Below, one piece after another: positions 46,188 to 55,160 of a stretch of 64,000 nt of DNA. The translations under genes were made by a program, and so were the position numbers. Location of the stretch: the NCBI RefSeq assembly GCF_000169335.1, contig NZ_AAXW01000002.1, positions 1 through 64,000 on the forward strand, written 5' to 3'. Below the pieces are notes generated by a model. That model worked only from the letters and a program-made list of their open reading frames with translations, did not search any database and was not told the DNA's origin. The DNA is from Crocosphaera chwakensis CCY0110. Its GTDB lineage: Bacteria; Cyanobacteriota; Cyanobacteriia; Cyanobacteriales; Microcystaceae. Each line of letters starts with the position of its first letter. Within the stretch, counting starts at the first letter, position 1.

Positions 46188-46877
46188 ATGAAGTTATCTG
46201 TTGTTATTCCCTGTTTTAATGAAATTGGGACGATTGGTCAAGTTATTGAAGCGGTTAAAGCATCTCCTGTCAAAAATTGTGAGATTGTTATAGTAGATGA
46301 TTGTTCAACGGATGGAACGAGAGAACTTCTACAATCTAAACTAGAATGTCAAGTTGATCAAGTTATTTATCATCACAAAAATAAGGGAAAAGGGGCTGCA
46401 TTAAGAACAGGTTTTGCAGCAGTAACAGGGGATATTGTTATTGTTCAAGATGCTGATTTAGAATATGATCCACAAGAGTATCCTTTAATGATAGAACCGA
46501 TTGTAAAACGGAAAGCGGATGTCGTTTTTGGTTCTCGTTTTCAGGGTAGTCGTCCCCATCGAGTTGTTTATTATTGGCACATGGTCGGTAATAAATTTTT
46601 AACTACTTTATCCAATATGTTGACTAATATTAACCTAACAGATATGGAAACCTGTTATAAAGCGTTTAAACGAGAAGTTATTCAATCTATTAAAATTAAA
46701 GAAAGTCGTTTTGGCTTTGAACCAGAAATTACCGCAAAAGTAGCAAAAATGGGATGTCGTATTTATGAAGTTGGGATTTCTTATTATGGTAGAACTTATA
46801 AAGAGGGAAAGAAAATCGGCTGGAAAGATGGATTTCGAGCAATTTATTGTATTTTAAAATATAATTTATTTGGTTAA
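46188..46877 (+). CDS. GT2 glycosyltransferase (dolichyl-phosphate mannose synthase-like)
   Basis: The 229-residue single-domain GT-A enzyme begins M-K-L-S-V-V-I-P-C-F-N-E, has the nucleotide-binding I-V-D-D-C-S-T-D-G-T, a D-A-D metal motif (V-Q-D-A-D-L-E-Y-D-P), and M-E-T-C-Y-K-A-F-K followed by R-F-G-F-E-P-E-I-T. These are features of DPM1-type transferases that load a sugar onto a lipid phosphate. No C-terminal membrane segments are present. Donor and acceptor cannot be inferred. It stands alone, 175 bases after the methyltransferase gene. Confidence 0.87.
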   Translation: MKLSVVIPCFNEIGTIGQVIEAVKASPVKNCEIVIVDDCSTDGTRELLQSKLECQVDQVIYHHKNKGKGAALRTGFAAVTGDIVIVQDADLEYDPQEYPLMIEPIVKRKADVVFGSRFQGSRPHRVVYYWHMVGNKFLTTLSNMLTNINLTDMETCYKAFKREVIQSIKIKESRFGFEPEITAKVAKMGCRIYEVGISYYGRTYKEGKKIGWKDGFRAIYCILKYNLFG

Positions 46878-46927
46878 TATTACTAGATTAAAGACTTAAT
46901 ATAAAGGTAAAATGAGAGAGACTAAAA

Positions 46928-47542
46928 ATGGTGACTACACCGCAGATCCAACCGATAAGTTTTGAAGATTTTTTAGAATGGTATCCAGACAATGGGAAAA
47001 GCTACGAATTAATTGAAGGTGTAATTGTTGAAATGCTTCCTACTGGTTCCCCTGAAGATATTAGTGGTTTTTTAATTGCTGAATTAAACTTGGAAATTCG
47101 TAAACAAAATCTGTCCTATTCTATTCCTAAAAACTGTCTGCTAAAACCCCTTGCCCCTCGTTCTGGATATTTACCCGATGTAGCAGTTATTAATCGAGAA
47201 TACGTCAAAAATGAACCTCTTTGGGAAAAATCATCTGTGATTCAAAATGGCCAAACAATTCCTTTCGTTATTGAAGTTGTTAGTACGAACTGGCGAGATG
47301 ATTATGGACATAAATTTGTTGAGTATGAAGCAATGGGAATTGTTGAATATTGGATTGTTGATTATCACGCTTTAGGGGCAGTTCGTTATATTGGTAAACC
47401 CAAGCAACCAACGATTACTATTTGTCAGTTAATTGAAGGAGAATATCAGATGGAAAAATATGTTAAAGGCGATCGCTTAAAATCGAGCATTTTTCCTGAA
47501 TTGGAATTAACAACTGATGCAATTTTTCAAGCAGCAGAATAA
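46928..47542 (+). CDS. Uma2-family (PD-(D/E)XK-like) protein
   Basis: The 204-residue protein has the Uma2 pattern: S-Y-E-L-I-E-G, then G-Y-L-P-D-V-A-V-I with the conserved Asp, F-V-I-E-V-V-S-T-N-W-R-D-D with the conserved Glu, and Y-E-A-M-G-I-V-E-Y-W-I-V-D. Its C-terminus (K-P-K-Q-P-T-I-T-I-C-Q-L-I-E-G-E-Y-Q) is the intact counterpart of the relic at 5978-6118. Function is unproven. Confidence 0.85.
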   Translation: MVTTPQIQPISFEDFLEWYPDNGKSYELIEGVIVEMLPTGSPEDISGFLIAELNLEIRKQNLSYSIPKNCLLKPLAPRSGYLPDVAVINREYVKNEPLWEKSSVIQNGQTIPFVIEVVSTNWRDDYGHKFVEYEAMGIVEYWIVDYHALGAVRYIGKPKQPTITICQLIEGEYQMEKYVKGDRLKSSIFPELELTTDAIFQAAE

Positions 47543-47559
47543 AATTTATAAAAAAATAG

Positions 47560-48117
47560 TTAAATGAAATAGGATAAAAGAAAAAATACAATGACAAACA
47601 AAATAATGTAAGATAATATTTCTTTAAATTTGTCTTGTTTTGTTTTAGGTAATAAGCGTTTTTTCATCTTAGCACAAGGTATCCATACTCTATTGTCTGA
47701 CCAAAATCCAGATGATCCAACTAAAGAGTAACCATTACTTTCATAAAATTTAATTGCATTCATCGATGACATTGTATAAAGCACTTTATACTTTTTCTCA
47801 ATTGCTAATTCCTCTAGTCTTTTAATTAATTTTGTCCCAACTCCTTGACGAGAATAATAAGAATGGATATAAATACCATTGATTCGAGGTGAGACCATAT
47901 CTAAACTAGCAAATCCTATATATGAGTGATTAAATTTTGCAACAATTACTTTTTCTCGATAATAGCATATCTTTCTTATACATTTTTGATTACTAACCAA
48001 AGATTCAATCTGTTGAGAATTATAAGAGTTACTACACAAAAATCTAAGTGAATCTTCTTGTATGGCGAGAATTTTATCTATATACTCTTCATGGGGATGA
48101 TCAATTAAAATCTCCAT
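47560..48117 (-). CDS. GNAT acetyltransferase with C-terminal membrane anchor
   Basis: The protein has 185 residues. The acetyl-CoA-binding motif A is visible as G-I-Y-I-H-S-Y-Y-S-R-Q-G-V-G-T-K-L-I near the middle. A-I-K-F-Y-E-S-N-G-Y follows, typical of GNAT motif B. Unusually, the last 20 residues are almost purely hydrophobic (Y-I-I-L-F-V-I-V-F-F-L-L), predicting a tail-anchored membrane protein. The substrate is unknown. It is convergent with the Uma2 gene (17 bases apart). Confidence 0.78.
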   Translation of the reverse strand: MEILIDHPHEEYIDKILAIQEDSLRFLCSNSYNSQQIESLVSNQKCIRKICYYREKVIVAKFNHSYIGFASLDMVSPRINGIYIHSYYSRQGVGTKLIKRLEELAIEKKYKVLYTMSSMNAIKFYESNGYSLVGSSGFWSDNRVWIPCAKMKKRLLPKTKQDKFKEILSYIILFVIVFFLLSYFI

Positions 48118-48217
48118 AGCTAAATGATTAAATTAATAATGAATTAATCATATAATTCTCTTAAAATAGTTAAAAATATCAGCTTTTTTTGATAAATTAT
48201 AAGAGGGTTAAAACAAT

Positions 48218-48234
48218 AAGGAGACACAACATTG
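48218..48234 (+). promoter_or_regulatory. Shine-Dalgarno and TTG start deciding the pdxJ start
   Basis: AAGGAG at 48218-48223 sits 8 bases before a TTG at 48232. The protein read from this TTG (L-T-L-G-V-N-I-D-H-V-A-T) has the exact N-terminal motif of PdxJ, and no ATG lies nearby, so TTG is the start. Confidence 0.8.
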
Positions 48235-48954
48235 CTCACACTGGGTGTTAATATTGATCACGTTGCCACCATTCGCCAAGCCAGACGAACCGTAGAACCC
48301 GATCCCGTTGCTGCGGCTGTTTTAGCAGAACTAGGGGGCGCAAACGGCATTACCGCACATTTAAGGGAAGATCGCCGTCATATTCAAGATAGAGATATTC
48401 GCTTACTTAGAGAAACCGTTCGCACCCATCTCAACCTAGAAATGGCCGCCACTGAGGAAATGGTAGCGATCGCTCTAGATATTAAACCCGACTACATTAC
48501 CCTCGTGCCGGAGAAACGGGAAGAAGTAACCACAGAAGGAGGCTTAGATATCGCTGGAAGCCTAGAAAAGTTAAAAAACGTGGTGGATCGACTTCAAAGC
48601 GCAAACATCCCTGTGAGCCTCTTTATCGACGCAGACGAAGCACAGATTAAAGCTTCGGCTGAGACTCAAGCCAAGTTTATAGAACTGCATACAGGAAAAT
48701 ATGCCGATGCACCGAATGCAGATATCCGTCAACAAGAATTAGACACATTAAAAATAGGCTGTGAGCAAGCATTAGACTTAGGTTTACGGGTGAATGCAGG
48801 TCATGGTTTAACCTATATCAATGTGTATCCTGTGGCTTGTTTACCAGGGATGGAAGAACTCAATATCGGTCACACTATTGTCAGTCGCGCGGTGTTGGTG
48901 GGGATGGAACGGGCGGTTAGAGAGATGAAACTAGCGATGAGAGGAGAATTATAA
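48232..48954 (+). CDS. pdxJ: Pyridoxine 5'-phosphate synthase PdxJ
   Basis: The 240-residue TIM-barrel enzyme condenses 3-amino-2-oxopropyl phosphate with 1-deoxyxylulose 5-phosphate to form pyridoxine 5'-phosphate. The motif G-V-N-I-D-H-V-A-T-I-R is at the N-terminus, with H-L-R-E-D-R-R-H-I, L-N-L-E-M-A-A and a V-N-A-G-H-G-L-T-Y segment with catalytic residues; all are family-invariant. Translation starts at TTG after a good Shine-Dalgarno sequence. It is monocistronic. A possible weak terminator (CCTCC at 49030-49034 with GGAGG at 49043-49047, then TTTT) lies before the phytochrome. Confidence 0.96.
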   Translation: MLTLGVNIDHVATIRQARRTVEPDPVAAAVLAELGGANGITAHLREDRRHIQDRDIRLLRETVRTHLNLEMAATEEMVAIALDIKPDYITLVPEKREEVTTEGGLDIAGSLEKLKNVVDRLQSANIPVSLFIDADEAQIKASAETQAKFIELHTGKYADAPNADIRQQELDTLKIGCEQALDLGLRVNAGHGLTYINVYPVACLPGMEELNIGHTIVSRAVLVGMERAVREMKLAMRGEL

Positions 48955-49080
48955 TATTTGTAGATGGGCAATTCTGCCCGACATTTGGTTAAATTAATTG
49001 AGCAAGGTATGTCAACCCCGAATCAAAGTCCTCCTAAAAAGGGGAGGTTTTAACAACAATTTTCCGATAAACAAGTATCA

Positions 49081-51777
49081 ATGAAACTCGATTTAGATCA
49101 ACTTAACTTTGACCGCTGTGAAGACGAACCCATTCACATTCCGGAATTGATTCAAGGATATGGCTATCTGTTTGCCCTTGAGGAACAAAGCGGTGAAGTA
49201 AAAATTGTCAGCGATAATATCTCAACTCTGCTGCAACAGCATGAAGACATCTTGGGCAAAAACTTCTTTGAGCTGCTGGATATGGACGAAGAAGACTGGC
49301 AATTCATTCAAGAAACCTATGAGCGCGCCCGCACCCGCCAGACTCGGCTGCCACTGCAAGTCGTATTTAGAAATGAGGTGCTAATAGCAGGTAATCCGCA
49401 AGATTTTTATGCCGTGCTTTATAGCTCTGGCTCATATCAGGTGCTGGAAATCGAACCAGCGACCAAATTTCGGCAGACTTATTCGGCAAAACATTACATC
49501 AAACTCTATTCGATGAATGTCGCGCCCAAGTTCAAAACCTTCAAGAGTTTGGAGACGATGGCACGAGAAATCGTCGAGACGATTCGCTATATTTCTGAGA
49601 TGGAGCGGGTGGTGCTGTACCGCTTCAATGAGGATGGCACGGGTAAAGTGATTGCCGAAACCAAACACGATGACTTAGATTCTTATCTAGACTTGTATTA
49701 TCCAGCTTCAGACATTCCCCAGCAAGCGCGGGAGCTCTACAAAATTAACTGGGTACGATTGGTTCCCGATGTAGACTTACCTTCAGCCCGACTGATTCCC
49801 ACAGTAGAAGACAGCGATCGCGAACCCCTCGACTTAACCCATTCGATTCTGCGGAGTTTGTCCCCTATCCATCAACAATATGTGAGAAACCAGGGGTTAA
49901 AAGCATCGATGTCGTTTTCCTTGGTAACCCATAACCAGCTTTGGGGCATGATCTCGTGTCATAGCCGAGAACCTCGCTACATTGAGCAAAACGTTCGCTT
50001 AGAATGTGAAAGTCTCTGCCAACTGTTTAGCTGGCATCTCTATGCCAAAGAAGAAGAAATTTACTTTGAAAAGCAACAAAACCTAGAGAGAGCTATCAAC
50101 CAGATGCTCGAAAAAACTTCTCTAGATAATTCGGCGGTGAAGGTGTTTCAAGAAAACGAAGCCGAAGTCTTAGACCTAATGGATGCCGATGGGTTTATGT
50201 TCTTTTCCAAACCCCAGAATATTACTCTCGGCACTATCCCAGAAGCACAGATCCTCCCTGAGCTAATTCGGCTAATGAATCAACAAGAAGGCGAACCCTT
50301 TTACTCAGCTAAAATTACCGACGAAATTAGCGATGAGGCAGCATTAAACGGTATTAAAGGGGTCTTGCTGCTGCCCCTGTTCGAGCAGAAGAACTACTTT
50401 ACCGCCTGGTTTCGCACCGAACGCCAAGAAAAGATGAAGTGGGCAGGGGTTCCGCAAGAAAAATCGGCGGTAGGGTCAAAACGAGAACGGCTTACCCCTA
50501 GAACCTCTTTTAAAATACACGAGCAGGTGATTACGGGTAAAAGCAAGGACTGGGATCAAAATGATGTGGACATGGCCGGGCGGTTTAACCGCGTCTTTAT
50601 GGCTCATGCCCTAGATACCCAAGAGCAAATGAGTAACAATTTATCGGAGTTAGAGGAGAATGATCGCTACAAAAATGAGTTTTTAGCCACCCTCGCCCAT
50701 GAGCTAAGAAATCCCCTCTCGCCACTCGCCACTGGGCTTTCTCTCCTAGAAAAAGGCCCATTACCCGCCCAACAGACCAAAGTGGTTAACACCATGAAAC
50801 GGCAGGTCAACCACATGACTCAAATGATTGAGGATCTGATGGATATTTCTCGGATTACGCGGGGGAAGATTCGCCTAGAGAAAGAGCAGTTGACCGCCCA
50901 AGCAGTGGTACAGAATGCGGTAGAAGTTTGTGCCGAACTCATAGACGACAAACGCCATACTCTGAGCCTTGATCTGCCCGAAGATCCCCTGTGGGTGTAC
51001 GGGGACGAAATGCGACTCACCCAGATACTGACTAATTTGTTGAACAATGCAGCCAAATATACCGATCCAGGGGGTGAGATTCAAGTAGCAGTACATCAGC
51101 AAGAGGATGCAGTTTGCTTCCGCGTGGTGGACAACGGGATCGGCATTCCCCCGGAACAGATTGACCTGATCTTTACGATGTTTACCCAGATGGATGCCTT
51201 TGCTAATCGCTCGAAAGGCGGTTTAGGGATTGGTCTACCTTTGGTGAAACGCTTGGTCAATCTCCATGATGGTGAAATCTTTGCCAAAAGTGTCGGTGCT
51301 GATCAAGGCAGTGCTTTTGAGGTGCTACTACCCTTGGCCGCTTCTCTCGATAAGGAATCGGCAGGGGACGTACCAACATCCAGCGATGCTCAGGAAACGG
51401 GTACGAAACTGTTGATTGTCGACGATAATGAAGACAACGTGCTGATGTTTGAGCTTCTGCTCGAATCCTTGGGATACGAAATCCGAACTGCCAGCAATGG
51501 AACGGAGGCGATCGCAGTTTTTCGAGAGTTTCAGCCGAATATTGCTCTGCTGGATATTGGTCTACCTGACATCAATGGTTATGAGCTATGCCAGCACCTT
51601 AGATCCTTGCCAGAAGGGAAAAATACGGTATTCTTTTCCCAGTCGGGTTGGGGTGATGAAAAAGCCTTTCAAACCGCTCGCGAGTCTGGTTTTGCCGCTC
51701 ATTTTGTCAAACCTGTCGATCACGATGTCCTCATCAAAGCATTGCAAGAAGGGAGCCGAAGGCTACGCAGAGCTTGA
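49081..51777 (+). CDS. Bacteriophytochrome hybrid histidine kinase (PAS-GAF-PHY-HK-REC)
   Basis: This is an 898-residue photoreceptor kinase. C13 within F-D-R-C-E-D-E-P-I-H-I-P corresponds to the N-terminal biliverdin-binding Cys of bacteriophytochromes. P-A-S-D-I-P is at 208-213 and H264 in S-P-I-H-Q-Q-Y, where phycocyanobilin-binding Cph1 types would have Cys-His. A PHY tongue is visible (K-W-A-G ... P-R-T-S-F). The kinase H-box H540 is in L-A-H-E-L-R-N-P. HATPase N-box and G-box follow, then a receiver domain with phospho-acceptor D825 in L-L-D-I-G-L-P-D. It should therefore bind biliverdin and sense red/far-red light. No heme oxygenase is adjacent. G+C content is visibly higher than that of neighbouring genes. 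Confidence 0.9.
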   Translation: MKLDLDQLNFDRCEDEPIHIPELIQGYGYLFALEEQSGEVKIVSDNISTLLQQHEDILGKNFFELLDMDEEDWQFIQETYERARTRQTRLPLQVVFRNEVLIAGNPQDFYAVLYSSGSYQVLEIEPATKFRQTYSAKHYIKLYSMNVAPKFKTFKSLETMAREIVETIRYISEMERVVLYRFNEDGTGKVIAETKHDDLDSYLDLYYPASDIPQQARELYKINWVRLVPDVDLPSARLIPTVEDSDREPLDLTHSILRSLSPIHQQYVRNQGLKASMSFSLVTHNQLWGMISCHSREPRYIEQNVRLECESLCQLFSWHLYAKEEEIYFEKQQNLERAINQMLEKTSLDNSAVKVFQENEAEVLDLMDADGFMFFSKPQNITLGTIPEAQILPELIRLMNQQEGEPFYSAKITDEISDEAALNGIKGVLLLPLFEQKNYFTAWFRTERQEKMKWAGVPQEKSAVGSKRERLTPRTSFKIHEQVITGKSKDWDQNDVDMAGRFNRVFMAHALDTQEQMSNNLSELEENDRYKNEFLATLAHELRNPLSPLATGLSLLEKGPLPAQQTKVVNTMKRQVNHMTQMIEDLMDISRITRGKIRLEKEQLTAQAVVQNAVEVCAELIDDKRHTLSLDLPEDPLWVYGDEMRLTQILTNLLNNAAKYTDPGGEIQVAVHQQEDAVCFRVVDNGIGIPPEQIDLIFTMFTQMDAFANRSKGGLGIGLPLVKRLVNLHDGEIFAKSVGADQGSAFEVLLPLAASLDKESAGDVPTSSDAQETGTKLLIVDDNEDNVLMFELLLESLGYEIRTASNGTEAIAVFREFQPNIALLDIGLPDINGYELCQHLRSLPEGKNTVFFSQSGWGDEKAFQTARESGFAAHFVKPVDHDVLIKALQEGSRRLRRA

Positions 51778-51812
51778 AGGAGGCAGGAGTGGAAAGGCAG
51801 GAGGCAGAAGCC
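51778..51812. repeat. Heptamer array directly after the phytochrome stop
   Basis: Five 7-base units: AGGAGGC, AGGAGTG, GAAAGGC, AGGAGGC, AGAAGCC. The array begins at the base after the TGA. Another member of the 7-nt-period arrays in this window. Confidence 0.6.
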
Positions 51813-52049
51813 TCGTTAATTGCGTTACCCTAAGCCAACCTGAGTTCGACAGAAGGTAATTGTTGGAAAACTTATCCCATAAAGAAGTCCCAAACCCCGA
51901 TTCTCTGGTTAACAAACTCAGAACTCCTAACTCACGTTAAGCCGTTGTGCATTTAAACAGGGAATATGAATTATTAATAAACCCTGACCTATAATGTCCC
52001 CTTGGGTTGAATAATAGTAATTGGGTAAATAGCAATTAATTATTCAGCA

Positions 52050-52382
52050 ATGACCACCTACCATTACGTTTTAGCTAGTCAACGCTTTCTTTTAGAAGAA
52101 GAACCCCTGGATGAAGTGTTGAGAGAAAGAGTCAGAAACTACCAAGAACAAAACAAAGAAATTGATTTTTGGTTAGTTAAACAACCAGCATTTATTGAAG
52201 CTCCAGAATTTGCTGAAATTAAAGCAAAATGTCCTCAACCTTGTGCTGCTATTATTTCTAAGAATTCTGAATTTATCACCTGGTTGAAATTACGTTTAGA
52301 ATACGTTGTTAAAGGAGAATTTGAAGCCCCTTCTTCTAGTATTCCCGATCCCATTGCCTCTTTAGAAGCGGTTTCATCCTAA
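52050..52382 (+). CDS. ycf54: Ycf54 (Mg-protoporphyrin IX monomethyl ester cyclase accessory protein)
   Basis: The 110-residue protein matches the Ycf54/DUF2488 family: T-T-Y-H-Y-V-L-A-S, F-L-L-E-E-E-P-L-x-E-V-L-x-E-R, I-D-F-W-L-V-x-x-P-A-F and W-L-K-L-R-L-E-Y-V. Ycf54 binds the oxygen-dependent cyclase AcsF (CycI) and is needed for ring E formation of chlorophyll. The length is typical of cyanobacterial members and the C-terminal tail is low-complexity. The gene stands alone, with a terminator-like hairpin after it that it shares with the opposing gene. Confidence 0.92.
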   Translation: MTTYHYVLASQRFLLEEEPLDEVLRERVRNYQEQNKEIDFWLVKQPAFIEAPEFAEIKAKCPQPCAAIISKNSEFITWLKLRLEYVVKGEFEAPSSSIPDPIASLEAVSS

Positions 52383-52435
52383 CAATAAATGTCAGAAAAA
52401 AAGACCTAAAAAGTTTATTTTTTCGACAAATAAAA

Positions 52436-52455
52436 GGGCGAACCACCGTTCGCCC
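52436..52455. terminator. Hairpin between convergent ycf54 and the RodZ-like gene
   Basis: GGGCGAAC (52436-52443), loop CACC, GTTCGCCC (52448-52455): a perfect 8-bp stem. Read on the minus strand it is followed by TTTTATTTGT, so it is best as the terminator of the RodZ-like gene. It may also end ycf54. Confidence 0.72.
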
Positions 52456-52461
52456 CTAAGA

Positions 52462-53610
52462 TTAACTATCGGGGGTCACTTCAACGGTTTTCACCTCACC
52501 TAACTCTCCAATAACTTCTGCTGGTTTATCATTAACGGATAATTTAACCGCTCCTGCATTTCCAGCACGAATGGTTAAGGTTTCTTGAGCATCCCAGCTT
52601 TGTTGCTCTCCTTCTTTTAAAATTCCCTCATATTCGACTTTACCATCGACACTAACTTGTAACCAGGAGTCTCCTTCTAGTTGTAATGCTGCCGTAATGA
52701 CTTTTTCTGTAGCAGGTTGACTGATTGTATCCTCAACAGTTTCTGTGGGAGTTGGTGCGCTTGTTTCAGTCACTTCAGATGGACTGGTAGTTGCTTCTGG
52801 GGTTTCTTGGGGAGACTCCAAAATAGGGGAGGGTTCTTCAGAAGATATAATGGTTTCTGGTTGGGCAATAGAATCAGAATTTTCCGAGGTTTGAGTCGGT
52901 TCTTGTGGTTGAGTTGGTGGGGCAGTTGCAGTCGATTCGGTTACAGTAGAACTAGGTTCAATGGTTTCTTTGGGTTCCGTTGGTTCAGTTGTAGTGGGGC
53001 TGATTGTAATAGTTGCTTCTGGTTCAGTTGACTCAGTAACGGTTCCAGTCTCTTGAGTTTGTGCCGTTTGTTCGGTAGCTGGAGGACGAGAAAAGAGGTA
53101 AAATAATCCTACAATGGCTCCTCCTAAAACTACCAAGTAAATCCAGTATAATTTTAGTTGTTTGAGCAAGGAAACCTCAGAACGTTCGGGGATATCTTCC
53201 GAAGGATGAACTAAGGTTCGGGGCTTAGATTTAACGGCAACGGATTTATTATTATCTTCATTAACCAGGGTAGCAGGAACCTCTTGACCTACGTGAGATT
53301 CTTGAGGAGGAGAAGCGACTAAGTTAGGAGAAATAGTCGGTTTTTCTGCCTCAGACGCATTAATTTGATGGGATAAGCTATATCCATCAATACCTAAAGC
53401 TTCCCCGTAGCGACGAATAAACCCCTGTACATAAATTAATTCAGGTAACTGTTCAATATCAGTCTTTTCTAAGGCTTTTAGCATAGGTAAACGGATAAAA
53501 GTCATTGATGCTATTTGTTCAATACTTAATCCTTGTTTAACTCGTTGTTCCTTAAGATAAGTGGCAATTTTTCTAATTTGTTCAGCTTGTGTGGAACTAT
53601 ATTTACTCAT
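52462..53610 (-). CDS. rodZ: RodZ-like protein: HTH domain, one membrane span, DUF4115 C-terminus
   Basis: The protein has 382 residues. Residues about 10-85 form a Xre-type HTH (L-K-E-Q-R-V-K-Q-G-L-S-I-E-Q-I-A ... Y-V-Q-G-F-I-R-R-Y) as in RodZ/HTH_25. A single membrane segment follows at about 153-172 (L-V-V-L-G-G-A-I-V-G-L-F). A long Pro/Thr/Glu-rich linker comes next, and DUF4115 is at about 295-375 (L-E-G-D-S-W-L-Q-V-S-V-D-G). RodZ links MreB to the envelope in cell-shape control. The mreBCD genes are not in the window. The call is by architecture; function is inferred. Confidence 0.83.
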   Translation of the reverse strand: MSKYSSTQAEQIRKIATYLKEQRVKQGLSIEQIASMTFIRLPMLKALEKTDIEQLPELIYVQGFIRRYGEALGIDGYSLSHQINASEAEKPTISPNLVASPPQESHVGQEVPATLVNEDNNKSVAVKSKPRTLVHPSEDIPERSEVSLLKQLKLYWIYLVVLGGAIVGLFYLFSRPPATEQTAQTQETGTVTESTEPEATITISPTTTEPTEPKETIEPSSTVTESTATAPPTQPQEPTQTSENSDSIAQPETIISSEEPSPILESPQETPEATTSPSEVTETSAPTPTETVEDTISQPATEKVITAALQLEGDSWLQVSVDGKVEYEGILKEGEQQSWDAQETLTIRAGNAGAVKLSVNDKPAEVIGELGEVKTVEVTPDS

Positions 53611-53870
53611 TGGGATTTTTATGGTTAATAGGATTTTAAAAAGAGTGACGCATAATTATGGAAAGTAGATTCCATGTTAGGAAATGGTAACATTTGCTAC
53701 GCTTACAATTTAACAGAATTTGAGGCAGTAGGGGATAGTGTGGTAGATGTGTGTAGCAACTTTGTAGGAAATTTAGGAGAAGATTTAACTTTCACTACTT
53801 ATGGGACACTACAGGGAATTACTATAGTATCTTTAATGGACAAATATAGATATGAAAGTAACACTTAGGA
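53611..53870. other. Gap upstream of the RodZ-like gene; dubious 64-codon ORF
   Basis: A plus-strand ORF at 53674-53868 exists but shows no motif, odd composition (N, G, Y, V-rich) and no visible Shine-Dalgarno, so I do not call it a gene. The promoter of the RodZ-like gene should be here. Nothing else is recognisable. Confidence 0.35.
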
Positions 53871-55160
53871 TTAGTGGGTACTAAATTTTTCAACTATAGG
53901 TATGAATTGATTAAGACCTAGTTTACCCATTGTTTCAATAAGTTCTGATTGAAATAAACTTAATGAACTTGATGAGAACTTTCTATTGCTAACTCTCATT
54001 TCCATCTCTTTATGAATCCAGTCCATTATGTCGTGGTCACGAGCCTCTAAGTAATCTTCATAGTTCCAAATAGATATTAATGAAGGAAAGACTAAGGAAA
54101 AATAATCTAAAAGTGCATCTTCATCAAGTATAGAAAGGCCACGGTTGTATATTATGTTATTTTTATCATTAACTTTGTAAAGAATTCCTTTGGTAATATC
54201 AAAATATGTCAAATTATCAGCACGAACATCAATAAAGTTTTTTGCTATCTTTGCTTTAGGTCTACGATTAAGAACTTGAACTTCATTAATACAACGTCCT
54301 AATAACTGTATTCCATGAATAGCTGAACCTTCTGAAAAAATTAAACGTTCTGATGATTCATATTCGGATAACTGAGTTTTAAGATTCATTGTTTCCGGAC
54401 GAATAATTTTAACATTAATTTTTCTCAATAATTGTTCTAAATATACTTCTCCTGCAAACCGAATATTCATACCTGCTCGTGAAATGTAAATAGTTCCTTG
54501 TTTTGGTTTCTTGATTAGCTGTTTCTCAACAAGACAGTCAAGTAAATCAAGATATTCTTGTGATGGACCAAGGTTATTAAGTTGTTCTGATTGGGGAGCA
54601 ACAGAAAGTTCTTTAGCAATACAAGGCTGACTAATAATTTTGACTTGATTAGGAGATATATTATACCAATTTAAAATTTCACGAAAAAAAGAAGGCGTAT
54701 TAAAAAAATCAAAATAATAAGGATTTTTTGCAGAAAAAACAAATTTTGCTTTTGGTAGAATATGTTTACTATGCAAAAGACGTGTACTAAAGTCTGCAAT
54801 TTGATGACCAAAATGGTCTACAATAGGTCCACACCATACTAAAGGTTCTTCTATAAAAGAATCTATTTTATAAGAAGGAAAAGACGGAATGTTATCAACT
54901 GGAATACCATTATTACATTGGCGAGCTTCCATTTGTTTAGACCAATCAGGCCAAATTGGTCCTCCCTTATGAAATAGACCGTTTTGATGTGCATCTAACA
55001 ATTCACTATATGGAATAATTGGAACATTATTAAAAGTTAAAATATGTCCTAATCGTTTTTTATAAGATACATAACCTGATTGATTAAGTGTTTCTTTAAC
55101 TGATAAAACTTGTGGATATAATTTAAGTTTATGCAAACTCCAAAAAATTTTTTTTTTCAT
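53871..55160 (-). CDS. Glycosyltransferase family 61-like protein
   Basis: The 429-residue protein has the GT61 (DUF563) pattern: W-C-G-P-I-V-D-H-F-G-H-Q-I-A-D-F near residue 110, I-Y-I-S-R-A-G near 250, an R-P-E-T-M segment near 280 and I-F-S-E-G-S-A-I-H-G-I-Q-L-L near 310. GT61 enzymes transfer pentose or hexose sugars in glycans. Donor and acceptor are unknown here. The C-terminal 100 residues do not match anything I know. Its DNA is AT-rich. There is no operon partner. Confidence 0.75.
   Translation of the reverse strand: MKKKIFWSLHKLKLYPQVLSVKETLNQSGYVSYKKRLGHILTFNNVPIIPYSELLDAHQNGLFHKGGPIWPDWSKQMEARQCNNGIPVDNIPSFPSYKIDSFIEEPLVWCGPIVDHFGHQIADFSTRLLHSKHILPKAKFVFSAKNPYYFDFFNTPSFFREILNWYNISPNQVKIISQPCIAKELSVAPQSEQLNNLGPSQEYLDLLDCLVEKQLIKKPKQGTIYISRAGMNIRFAGEVYLEQLLRKINVKIIRPETMNLKTQLSEYESSERLIFSEGSAIHGIQLLGRCINEVQVLNRRPKAKIAKNFIDVRADNLTYFDITKGILYKVNDKNNIIYNRGLSILDEDALLDYFSLVFPSLISIWNYEDYLEARDHDIMDWIHKEMEMRVSNRKFSSSSLSLFQSELIETMGKLGLNQFIPIVEKFSTH

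Noticed and set aside
48966..48979. GGGCA-ATTC-TGCCC hairpin after pdxJ as terminator
   Set aside because: Only a 5-bp stem and no T-run follows.
53674..53868. 64-codon plus-strand ORF downstream of GT61-like and upstream of the RodZ-like gene
   Set aside because: No motif, no ribosome-binding site and no recognisable relatives. Kept only as a note in the intergenic entry.
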